From positions 1-64,000 of the IMG/VR virus record IMGVR_UViG_3300009523_000001: 64,000 bases of DNA; one strand, written 5' to 3'. The position numbers and the translations under genes were made by a program. This document shows, in pieces, positions 24,239-30,998 of the stretch. The notes under the pieces are model-generated. The model saw only the letters and a program-made list of their open reading frames with translations, ran no database searches and had not been told where the DNA came from. Position 1 is the stretch's first letter. Every line of letters begins with the position of its first letter. Source of the DNA: a virus.

Positions 24239-24780
24239 CCACCTGGATCACAGCGGACGAACACTACGGCCACACGAACATCATTCGTTATTGCGAGCGA
24301 CCGTTCTTCGATGCCGAGCACATGAAGCAGGAGCTCGTGGCCAGGCACAACGCCGTCGTCGGCCCGTCCGACCACGTGATCCACGTAGGCGATTTCGCGA
24401 TGAACGAGCAGCTCGTGTCCTCGATCCTGCCACAGCTCCACGGCCGGCACACCCTCGTCTTCGGCAACCACGATCGCTGCCACCCGTGCCGGAAGGATCA
24501 CGTAGCCGCCAAGGGGCGCTACCTCCGTGCAGGCTTTGTGGAGGTGGTCGAGAGCCTCGTCGTGGACGGGATGCTCGTGCACCACATGCCGTACTCGGGC
24601 GATGACCGGGAGAAGTACCACGCGTACCGACCGTATGACTACGGACGAGTGCTCCTGCACGGGCACATCCACGGGTTATGGAAGACGCGCGGCCGGATGA
24701 TCAACGTAGGGGTCGACGTGCGCGATTACGCGCCGGTGGCGCTCGAGGCGATCGTGGAGGAGGTCAAATGCCTCGGATGA
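24235..24780 (+). CDS. Calcineurin-like metallophosphoesterase
   Basis: 181 aa. TADEHYGHTNI (D-x-H), HVGDFAM (GD), VFGNHDR (GNHD), HGHIHG (GHxH) and NVGVD are the five metallophosphoesterase motifs. The size matches small YfcE-like or phage phosphoesterases acting on phosphodiesters or nucleotides. It starts at ATG 24235, coupled through the mini-ORF, and overlaps the following gene by 13 nt. Confidence 0.85.
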   Translation: MTTWITADEHYGHTNIIRYCERPFFDAEHMKQELVARHNAVVGPSDHVIHVGDFAMNEQLVSSILPQLHGRHTLVFGNHDRCHPCRKDHVAAKGRYLRAGFVEVVESLVVDGMLVHHMPYSGDDREKYHAYRPYDYGRVLLHGHIHGLWKTRGRMINVGVDVRDYAPVALEAIVEEVKCLG

Positions 24781-25079
24781 ATCCATTGCTGCACGATTTT
24801 AGCCGCCTGAAGCGCGCACGCAACCGACTGGCCGGTCTCGTGGACGCCGTCGAGTCCACTGAACCCGATTCATATTTCACTCGGGCGCAAGTCGCCTTCC
24901 GGCGTCGTGTCCGCCTGGCGCAGGACGCGGTGCTTGGATCACGCGAATCGCTCCGCGAGAAGCTCGCAGCGGCGGCTGACGCGCTGGAGTGGTACGCGTC
25001 CCAACCCAACGGAGAGCGGGCTAAAGCGGTGCTCGGCTTCATAGAAGGGTCGGACGGAACCAACATGGGCCGTCGATGA
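24768..25079 (+). CDS. Helical hypothetical protein
   Basis: 103 aa, almost all helical (SRLKRARNRLAGLVDAVEST, then SLREKLAAAADALEWYASQP). It overlaps the phosphoesterase gene. Unrecognised. Confidence 0.65.
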   Translation: MPRMNPLLHDFSRLKRARNRLAGLVDAVESTEPDSYFTRAQVAFRRRVRLAQDAVLGSRESLREKLAAAADALEWYASQPNGERAKAVLGFIEGSDGTNMGRR

Positions 25080-25246
25080 AACGCGATTACGACCTCCTGG
25101 CCCGATCGGTACCGTGCCCCCGCTGCGGGGCGGCCAAGGGCGCCCGGTGCTTCGGCAGACCTCCCGGACCGTACCGGATCAAGCACACCTACTGCGCTCG
25201 CCGTGCTCTGGCTACAGAGACCCGCAGGGAGTCGAGGATCCCATGA
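25076..25246 (+). CDS. Phage zinc-finger microprotein
   Basis: 56 aa. CPRCGAAKGARC and later H-x-x-YC form the C-P-x-C-x-A-x-x-G-x-x-C ... H-x-x-R-x-x-A pattern familiar from many phage small zinc proteins. ATGA overlaps on both sides. Confidence 0.7.
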   Translation: MKRDYDLLARSVPCPRCGAAKGARCFGRPPGPYRIKHTYCARRALATETRRESRIP

Positions 25247-25605
25247 CAGAACCATCGCCTGCCAAGTGGCCGATCGCTACCGTGGTAGAAATAAGCGTTA
25301 TCGGCGTTTTCCCCGCGAGCGAGTATCCCGCACTCCAGACCCTCGTTGAGCAGTTCCAGGAGGAGTTGCATGCGCGGTTCGAGACGGCGGGCGGCCGGGA
25401 CGTCCATAACCGTTGGGTCGAGGTCCGGCAGGCCACCCGGGAGGAGGTCTTGCACTTCACGCCGCGCAAGCTGCACTACACCGAGGACGGCCGGCGGCAC
25501 GCCTGCGACACCGCGCACGTAGCCCGCCGCAACCTCACAACGAACCGCGAGGAGGTCACCTGCAAGCTCTGCCGGCGCAAGCTCGCCCTCGTCGAGGCGC
25601 CGTGA
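25243..25605 (+). CDS. Hypothetical protein with C-terminal CxxC
   Basis: 120 aa. The N-terminal half is a beta-alpha region (ATVVEISVIGVFPASEYPAL). The C-terminal half has HACDTAHVARR and TCKLCRRKL, probably one zinc site. It overlaps the previous gene by ATGA. A 43-nt gap follows. Confidence 0.65.
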   Translation: MTEPSPAKWPIATVVEISVIGVFPASEYPALQTLVEQFQEELHARFETAGGRDVHNRWVEVRQATREEVLHFTPRKLHYTEDGRRHACDTAHVARRNLTTNREEVTCKLCRRKLALVEAP

Positions 25606-25648
25606 CCCTTATCCGCGCGCAGCGGCGTGCCGTACCCTCGGAGGGCTC

Positions 25649-25870
25649 ATGGCGACGCAGGTAAGCAAGTGCCCGTTCTGCCGGCTCGAGGTCCAGAAGG
25701 ACGACGCCGCGCAGGCCATCGCCCACGAGGGCCCCGTGTGCCCCGAGTTCGAGAAGCTCGCCACCAGCCAGGGCATCCCGGAGGTGCGCGAGGTCTGGCG
25801 GGAGGCGCTCCCGGCCCACTTCGCGGTACTGGCGAGTCGGGTGCGGAGGCGAAAGGAGAGCGGTCGATGA
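25649..25870 (+). CDS. Zinc-knuckle protein, paralogue of 15998-16168
   Basis: 73 aa. KCPFCRLEVQKDDAAQAIAH then EGPVCPEFEK repeats the C-P-x-C ... H-E-x-P-V-C-x-x-F-E layout of the protein at 15998, with a longer basic C-terminal helix. GGAGGG precedes the ATG. Confidence 0.7.
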   Translation: MATQVSKCPFCRLEVQKDDAAQAIAHEGPVCPEFEKLATSQGIPEVREVWREALPAHFAVLASRVRRRKESGR

Positions 25871-26049
25871 ACAAACAGTGTGGGTGTGGGAGACAGTACG
25901 ACTCGGGTGAGTGGAAACTCTTGCCCTACGTTGGCGAGATAGACGACGAGGTAGAGCGGCTCGAACTTCGTAATTGCTCATGCAAGTCGACTTTGGCGAT
26001 TGTGCTGGGACCGAGCCTGATTGGCATGCAGCCGACGGAGGCGCCGTGA
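25867..26049 (+). CDS. Cys-rich microprotein
   Basis: 60 aa. CGCGRQYDSGEWKLLP near the start and NCSCKS later: two CxC pairs that could bind one metal. ATGA overlap. Unrecognised. Confidence 0.6.
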   Translation: MNKQCGCGRQYDSGEWKLLPYVGEIDDEVERLELRNCSCKSTLAIVLGPSLIGMQPTEAP

Positions 26050-26180
26050 AGCCCTACCGCGTCGTCGCCCCAGACGGTTCCGAGCTCGGTCGGCTGCTCG
26101 CCAGGAGCCAAGACGACGCCGAGGAGCGGGCGGCGAGCATGTGGCCGGGGAAGCAGTTCACCGTGGAGGAGGTACGATGA
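26046..26180 (+). CDS. 44-aa hypothetical protein
   Basis: GTG start overlapping the previous stop. VKPYRVVAPDGSELGRLLAR then a helix and FTVEEVR: a compact beta-alpha-beta unit like nucleotide-binding or LysM-size modules. Its overlaps on both sides with coupled genes are the main support. Confidence 0.55.
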   Translation: MKPYRVVAPDGSELGRLLARSQDDAEERAASMWPGKQFTVEEVR

Positions 26181-26509
26181 AGACCAAGACGGTTACTCGC
26201 GCAGGAGGACGGCCAGTTGGTCACTGCATTTGCCTCTGCGAGCACTGCGAGGCGACGTTCGACCATCCGGCTGTCGAGGAGTGCGAGACCGCCGACGGGC
26301 ACTGTGAGCATTTGATGCACGCCGGCTGGCGGCCGGTGTGGGTGCGAGTCTCGCTGCAGGGGCCGGAAGGGGAACAGGACCGGCACATCTTCAGCAAGGG
26401 CGGGTGGATTTGCGTCCAGTGCGCGAAAACCTTCCTCGGGACGCGTCCGCTCCGGCCAAAGGAACGCCATTTGGATCGGGGGCGCCACCAGGAGGTGCGT
26501 ACCCGATGA
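26177..26509 (+). CDS. Zinc-finger protein
   Basis: 110 aa. CICLCEHCEATFDH, a CEHLMH segment and ICVQCAKTF give several Cys/His pairs, enough for two zinc sites in a treble-clef or rubredoxin-like arrangement. Overlaps both neighbours. Unrecognised function. Confidence 0.65.
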   Translation: MKTKTVTRAGGRPVGHCICLCEHCEATFDHPAVEECETADGHCEHLMHAGWRPVWVRVSLQGPEGEQDRHIFSKGGWICVQCAKTFLGTRPLRPKERHLDRGRHQEVRTR

Positions 26510-26907
26510 CAACCAAGCACCGTTACGGTTCCGTGAAGGGGCGCGTGTACCGGCGGACGCTCGCGCGGATGCGCGCCGGCAAACCGGGCGACTGGACGAC
26601 GGATCGTGCCGATCACGATCGGGTCGTCGTCAGGCGGCTCCTGTCGCGAGTCGGATACGGGGGCCGTAAGGGGCACCGCGCGTTCTTGCGACTTTGGCGG
26701 ATGGGGATTCGTCCTCCCGCGACGCGGATCACCTTGGCCATCAAGGGGTTCGAGTTTCGGAAGTTGGATCACCCCGTCTACTGCGAGAGCGGCGTTACAC
26801 TCGGTCGCAGACAGGGATGCGTGTGCGTCCCAGAGCCTGAACCGTGCGATGACTGCGTGCGGTTCGAGCGTGAGATGGCCGCAAACTGTCCACCGAGCGA
26901 GCCGTGA
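26506..26907 (+). CDS. Basic protein with C-terminal Cys cluster
   Basis: 133 aa. The first 85 residues are Arg-rich and helical (YRRTLARMRAGKPGDWTTDR, RVGYGGRKGHRAFLRLWRMG). The end has CVCVPEPEPCDDC, a probable metal site. Possibly nucleic-acid binding. Confidence 0.65.
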   Translation: MTTKHRYGSVKGRVYRRTLARMRAGKPGDWTTDRADHDRVVVRRLLSRVGYGGRKGHRAFLRLWRMGIRPPATRITLAIKGFEFRKLDHPVYCESGVTLGRRQGCVCVPEPEPCDDCVRFEREMAANCPPSEP

Positions 26908-27119
26908 GCGCGTTCATCGTTGAGGTCAGCGGTCCGTGGCCAGAGTGGAGGCCAGCGGTCACCCCGCCTCCGCGGAACCAAGATGGTACCCTAAGCGCCA
27001 TATCGCCCGAGCGGGCAAGCACGTTCTCACTCCGATCGGATGCCGACCATCTCCTGGCAACGCTTGCAGGAATGAGCGAGAACGCTCCGTTCGCATTTCG
27101 CGTACGGGAGATAGCGTGA
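26904..27119 (+). CDS. Hypothetical protein
   Basis: 71 aa from GTG. Beta start (SAFIVEVSGPWPEW), Ser/Leu helical end. No motif recognised. Overlaps both neighbours by 4 nt. Confidence 0.55.
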   Translation: MSAFIVEVSGPWPEWRPAVTPPPRNQDGTLSAISPERASTFSLRSDADHLLATLAGMSENAPFAFRVREIA

Positions 27120-27262
27120 GCCCCTTCGTTCTCTGGCTGGACCAGACCCTCGGCCCGCCGTGGAGCGGGCTCGTCATGATCGCCCTCGTCGGGTCGCTCT
27201 CGGCGTTCTCCGCGTACGTGGCCATTCAGACCATTCATTACGTTTACCGAGACAAGCCGTGA
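27116..27262 (+). CDS. Single-span membrane microprotein
   Basis: 48 aa from GTG. Residues about 18-40 (SGLVMIALVGSLSAFSAYVA) form one membrane segment, with a short basic tail. Unrecognised. The stop overlaps the next GTG. Confidence 0.6.
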   Translation: MSPFVLWLDQTLGPPWSGLVMIALVGSLSAFSAYVAIQTIHYVYRDKP

Positions 27263-27432
27263 GTGATCTCGCCAAACTGGTGGACTGGTTGCGAAGGCTC
27301 GAGGCCGTCGCCGACGCCGTTCGGTCTTGGAGGTCGAGCTGCCTGCAACCGTTCTCGAACCGACTTGGACTCGGCATCCTCGAGAGCGTCATCGGCCAGA
27401 ACCTCGTCGAGATCCTTGGAAGACCCGAATGA
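27259..27432 (+). CDS. 57-aa hypothetical protein
   Basis: GTG start in the coupled string. SDLAKLVDWLRRLEAVADAV is an amphipathic helix; the end is hydrophobic (LESVIGQNLVEILG). It may associate with the membrane or with the preceding membrane peptide. Confidence 0.5.
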   Translation: MSDLAKLVDWLRRLEAVADAVRSWRSSCLQPFSNRLGLGILESVIGQNLVEILGRPE

Positions 27433-27797
27433 AAGCGTCACACTGCGGCGGCTTCCGACTGGTGAAGGGCAATCCGCCAAGGATCGTGGAGATCCACGGC
27501 AACGCGTGTCGGTCCGCCGAGGGACTCTGCGCGTGTTCGTGCAAGCGGTGCGTGGCAGCGCGCAATTGCAAGCACGAGCACACGTACCTCTCGATGGGGT
27601 CGATGACTCCGATGTTCCCCGAGCTCGGTCCCGTCCTCGCGCTTGGCGCGCCCCTGCCCGAACTCGAACCGCAGACCGTGACGGCGAAACTGCGCCGCGC
27701 GGACGACCCGGTGCCAACGGCGACGTCGTGGCGAGCGGAGGTGTGCATGGACTGCGGGATGCGGGTGGCCGGTACGAAGCAAGAAGGAGTTTTCTGA
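27429..27797 (+). CDS. Cys-rich hypothetical protein
   Basis: 122 aa. ACRSAEGLCACSCKRCVAARNC plus MDCGM near the end: at least seven Cys in a zinc-cluster-like arrangement (one more Cys at the start). A Pro-rich middle. Unrecognised. Confidence 0.65.
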   Translation: MKASHCGGFRLVKGNPPRIVEIHGNACRSAEGLCACSCKRCVAARNCKHEHTYLSMGSMTPMFPELGPVLALGAPLPELEPQTVTAKLRRADDPVPTATSWRAEVCMDCGMRVAGTKQEGVF

Positions 27798-27800
27798 GGC

Positions 27801-28187
27801 ATGCAATTCTGCTCACGGCACTGGGATGCGCTGCGGGATGCTATCCGGCAGCGGGGTCTCTTCGATCTCGTGTCGAAGTCCGGCGAGGAAATCACCGGCA
27901 AGCAATTTGAGGAGCTGCAGTCCGGCCAGGTGACCCGGACAACTTTCGACCCGCTGATGGTGGCGCACAACGCCATCGTCTCGCGAGCGTTGGACATCGC
28001 CGGGCTTAGCCTCCTCGTGACAAACGAGGACGGCACCGACCGGTGTCCACTCTGCTGGCTCAAGACCGGCCACGACGAGCAGTGCAAGATTGAGGGTTGC
28101 ACGCACTCGTTCGAGCCGTGGATCGGTTTCGCGGCCGACGACGTGCGCAAGGAAGCCATCCGTCTCGGGCTGATGGCCGAAGCGTGA
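27801..28187 (+). CDS. Hypothetical protein with Cys/His zinc site
   Basis: 128 aa. The N-terminal helix (CSRHWDALRDAIRQRGLFDL) carries C-x-x-H. RCPLCWLKTGHDEQCKIEGC forms a second zinc site near residue 85. A pair of such sites recalls small phage zinc proteins; no function assigned. Confidence 0.65.
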   Translation: MQFCSRHWDALRDAIRQRGLFDLVSKSGEEITGKQFEELQSGQVTRTTFDPLMVAHNAIVSRALDIAGLSLLVTNEDGTDRCPLCWLKTGHDEQCKIEGCTHSFEPWIGFAADDVRKEAIRLGLMAEA

Positions 28188-28198
28188 GGGAGCACTCC

Positions 28199-28828
28199 AT
28201 GACCCAGCGTGAAGACGACCTCAAGCTGCTCAACGTCCTGCTCAAGGAGCACTCGAGCGAGCTGACCGACGCCGAGACCGAGGTGCTCGTCGGCATGCGG
28301 TTCGACCTGACGGCGTACGACGAGGGGATGTTCCTGCAGCTCACCGACAAGCAGCGCACGATGGTTACGGCGGTCCGCGAGCGGCTGCGAACCATGACCC
28401 AGCGCACGTCCGACCTCACGCTCTTGAACGAATTGCTCAACAGCCACGTCGACGAACTGACCGACGTCGAGATGGAGGCGTTCGCCAGCATGCGGTTCGA
28501 TCTGCAGGCGTACGGTGGCATTCTCGGGCCCGAGTCGGCGAGCGGTCGCCGGTTCCAGCAGTTGACCGCGGACCAGCGCGTGTGGGTGGTGAGCGCCCAC
28601 GAGCGCATTGTGGGCAAACCGTCGACCCGGCTGACGGCCGGGGAGATCCCGCGCGGTCGCGAGGTCCCGTTGCCACCGGTGCTCCAGAACTTGCCCAGGC
28701 GTCCCCCGCCGCTGCCTAAGCCGGTCTCGAACGGGCCGCCGCGCGCGAGCCGCCGGCACTGCGGGCGCACCGACGAGGGGTGCTACGCGTTCGTGAACGG
28801 GGACTGCACGTGCGGGTGCTGCTCGTAG
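28199..28828 (+). CDS. Protein with an internal tandem duplication
   Basis: 209 aa. Residues 1-66 and about 67-140 are two copies of one helical module: both start MTQR, share LLN-LL...ELTD-E-E and MRFDL-AY, and contain a LT-QR motif. The second copy carries an insert (GGILGPESASGRR). A Pro-rich linker and a C-terminal Cys cluster (CYAFVNGDCTCGCC) follow. Duplicated modules suggest binding of a two-fold or repeated partner. ATG 28199 follows GGGAG. Confidence 0.7.
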   Translation: MTQREDDLKLLNVLLKEHSSELTDAETEVLVGMRFDLTAYDEGMFLQLTDKQRTMVTAVRERLRTMTQRTSDLTLLNELLNSHVDELTDVEMEAFASMRFDLQAYGGILGPESASGRRFQQLTADQRVWVVSAHERIVGKPSTRLTAGEIPRGREVPLPPVLQNLPRRPPPLPKPVSNGPPRASRRHCGRTDEGCYAFVNGDCTCGCCS

Positions 28829-28853
28829 CAAGACGAAAACGTCGTATCGCTCC

Positions 28854-28882
28854 TTGATCCCACCACGGGATCGCGCTACAGT
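28854..28882 (+). promoter_or_regulatory. Promoter for the higBA pair
   Basis: -35 TTGATC, 17-nt spacer, -10 TACAGT in the 66-nt gap between 28828 and the toxin ATG. The predicted leader is only a few nucleotides. TA operons typically have their own repressible promoter. Confidence 0.6.
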
Positions 28883-28894
28883 TCTCCGTGGCTG

Positions 28895-29221
28895 ATGCGA
28901 CTGTACGAACGGCGGACAGTCATCCAGTTCGCACGCCGCTACATCGATGCTGCGCAACCGTTATTTGCTTGGCTCAAGGAGATTGAGGATGCCCATTACG
29001 AGAATCCCGCGCAGCTCCGACAACGACACGGATCCGCAGACTTCGTGGGCGACAAAGTCATCTTCGACATCGGTGGCAATAAGTACAGGCTCGTGGTCAG
29101 CGTTCGCTACGCAAACCTAAAACGCCAGCCATCCCTCAACGGCATTGTCTTTATCCTCTTCCTCGGCACGCATGAACAATACGACAAAATCGATGTCGCA
29201 AAACTGACGAGGCCTCAATGA
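28895..29221 (+). CDS. higB: HigB-type mRNA interferase toxin
   Basis: 108 aa. HGSADFVGDKVIFDIGGNKY, RLVVSVRYANLK and FLGTHEQYDKIDV match HigB (RelE superfamily): F-D-I-G-G-N-K-Y-R-L and G-T-H-x-x-Y-D-K-I-D. It cleaves mRNA on ribosomes. The toxin-first order, and a following HigA overlapping by 4 nt, are typical of the HigBA family. Confidence 0.85.
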   Translation: MRLYERRTVIQFARRYIDAAQPLFAWLKEIEDAHYENPAQLRQRHGSADFVGDKVIFDIGGNKYRLVVSVRYANLKRQPSLNGIVFILFLGTHEQYDKIDVAKLTRPQ

Positions 29222-29592
29222 GTGTCCGCCCCATCCGCACGCAAGCCGACTACGAGCGCGGCCTCCGTGAGATCAATCGTCTCTGGGACGCGCGTCCCGG
29301 TTCGGTGGAGGAGGACGAACTGGAAGCGATCGGCGCGCTCGTTGAGGCGTACGAGAAGCGTGTCTACCCCGTACCCGACCCCGATCCCATTGAGGCGATC
29401 AAGTTCAGGATGGAGCAAGGGGGTCTCACGAGTACCGATCTCTTGCCGATCTTCGGCACGCGCGGTCGCCTCTCGGAGGTGCTGAACCGCAGGCGCCCGT
29501 TGACGTTGGACATGATCCGACAGCTCCACTACCGTCTCGGGATCCCGCTGCAGTCCCTCGTGACCAGGCCGAGTCGGGCTGCATCCGTTTGA
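29218..29592 (+). CDS. higA: HigA-type antitoxin
   Basis: 124 aa. DYERGLREINRLWDARPGSV, YPVPDPDPIEAIKFRMEQGG and a C-terminal XRE-type HTH (FGTRGRLSEVLNRRRPLTLD) match HigA. It neutralises HigB and represses the promoter at 28854-28882. Coupled to the toxin by ATGA. Confidence 0.85.
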   Translation: MSVRPIRTQADYERGLREINRLWDARPGSVEEDELEAIGALVEAYEKRVYPVPDPDPIEAIKFRMEQGGLTSTDLLPIFGTRGRLSEVLNRRRPLTLDMIRQLHYRLGIPLQSLVTRPSRAASV

Positions 29593-29629
29593 GCCGCTGG
29601 CGCTGCTGGCTGGATGGGCCTGATCCATA

Positions 29630-30043
29630 ATGGGATCCGATCTGTACGTGAGCGTGGAGTGTCGCCGCCACGGCAACCACTTCGGAGACCTGTTCGAGGG
29701 CCCCTCGACGTGCCTCGCGAGAGGGATCGTCGTCGACGCGTTCGGCGACTGCGACCCAGAGTCGCCGATCGCGCAATTCCCAGGTTACCTCACGCACGCC
29801 GAATGGACGAAGATGCAAAGCCACGAGGAGTGCCCCTGGCGGCTCGACGAGCCGTACTGGGTCCGCAAGGTGACGGGCGCCGAGTTCGTGGGCATCGTCC
29901 GCGAACGGCGGTGGAGGACCCTGCAAGACGGCGATTTCGCCGACACCGAGTGCGATCCCGAGCTGCGGGCGTTCGCGGCGATGGTCGAATCGCTGCTCGC
30001 TGACGGGCTCGACGTGAACGTGTGGTGCTGGCACTCGCAATAA
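29630..30043 (+). CDS. Hypothetical protein
   Basis: 137 aa. The N-terminus SDLYVSVECRRHGNHFGDLF and several Trp and Cys (EECPWRL). Reads like a small globular phage protein. Unrecognised. Sits 38 nt after higA. Confidence 0.65.
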   Translation: MGSDLYVSVECRRHGNHFGDLFEGPSTCLARGIVVDAFGDCDPESPIAQFPGYLTHAEWTKMQSHEECPWRLDEPYWVRKVTGAEFVGIVRERRWRTLQDGDFADTECDPELRAFAAMVESLLADGLDVNVWCWHSQ

Positions 30044-30047
30044 GAGG

Positions 30048-30269
30048 ATGGGCTACAAGAACCCCATCCAGCAACGTGCCGAGCGGCTCGCGAAAAACAA
30101 GCCGCACGAGAAACGCGTGCTCGTCTGCTTAGGGTGTGTGACGTCCACCGACTTCGTGTTCGGCGGCGTGCACAGCGACCGGGCGTGCGGGCGGTGCGGC
30201 AAGGAGCCGCTCGGCGAGGGGGCGGTCGTCGCGTCGTCCCCGTGGGCGGGTGGGATCGCGTTTGGGTAA
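30048..30269 (+). CDS. Zinc-ribbon microprotein
   Basis: 73 aa. VCLGC and ACGRCGKEP give two CxxC pairs 24 residues apart, a classical zinc ribbon, with a basic N-terminal helix. Unrecognised. Confidence 0.65.
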   Translation: MGYKNPIQQRAERLAKNKPHEKRVLVCLGCVTSTDFVFGGVHSDRACGRCGKEPLGEGAVVASSPWAGGIAFG

Positions 30270-30290
30270 GGCTGTGGTATCCTCTGGGGC

Positions 30291-30536
30291 ATGGACCAGA
30301 CCCTCCTCACCAAGGTGCTCGCCGGCGGCTTCGGACTCGTCTGCACGATGATTCTTGCGATGACCGGCAAGATCGACGGACCGACGGCGATGCAGGCCGT
30401 CACCACGATCACCGGCGTCTTCCTCGGGTCGGCGGCCGTGCTCGGCGTCGGTCAGGCGGTCGCGGGCGCGATGAACCGCAAGGCACCGGAAGCCAAGCCG
30501 GAAGTGAAATCGAGCACGTCCGCGGTTCACGCGTGA
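30291..30536 (+). CDS. Holin-like membrane protein
   Basis: 81 aa. Two hydrophobic segments (about 8-25, LAGGFGLVCTMILAM, and 40-60, GVFLGSAAVLGVGQAVAGAM) with a short turn and a Lys/Glu-rich charged C-terminus: class II holin topology. It sits at the end of the plus directon, with another membrane protein after it. Holin is an inference. Confidence 0.6.
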   Translation: MDQTLLTKVLAGGFGLVCTMILAMTGKIDGPTAMQAVTTITGVFLGSAAVLGVGQAVAGAMNRKAPEAKPEVKSSTSAVHA

Positions 30537-30997
30537 GCGAGGACGACCTCCGCGAGGAGATCCGCAAGCTGAGCCGGTCGCTGCACGGTGTCGGCAAACC
30601 GTGGTACGCCAGGTCGCCCTGGAAGGAAATCGTCGCCCACGCGGCGGCCGTGGTGACGGCCGTGGGCATCGGCCTCGTCGTGCACAAATGGACCGGCGCG
30701 CCCGTGGTCATCGAGGCGAAGAATGCGGCGCCGGCGGCCGCCTCGATCGCGGAGATCACCTCGGCAATGGATCGCGTAGAGATCGAGCTGGCGCTGCTGG
30801 ACGCCGCCGCACCGGTGTCCACCGCGGTCGCCGCCGAGCCGATCCTTCGGTCCGTGGTCCGACCCGTTCGGGTCGACAACCGGACGGCTGCGGCGCCGGC
30901 GGCCGCTCCGGCGGCCATCCCTCCGCCCGCGGCTACAACCGCAAAACCGGCCGTCGTTCGGTCGGTCCAGGTCGGTGCGGTGCGGGTGGGGGACTAG
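30533..30997 (+). CDS. Single-span protein with Ala/Pro-rich domain
   Basis: 154 aa from GTG. A basic N-terminus, one membrane segment (about 36-55), and a long Ala/Pro/Val-rich outer domain. Type II topology beside a holin-like gene is consistent with an inner-membrane spanin component, but no partner lipoprotein is adjacent. It ends 1 nt before the convergent GHKL gene's stop. Confidence 0.6.
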   Translation: MSEDDLREEIRKLSRSLHGVGKPWYARSPWKEIVAHAAAVVTAVGIGLVVHKWTGAPVVIEAKNAAPAAASIAEITSAMDRVEIELALLDAAAPVSTAVAAEPILRSVVRPVRVDNRTAAAPAAAPAAIPPPAATTAKPAVVRSVQVGAVRVGD

Positions 30998-30998
30998 T

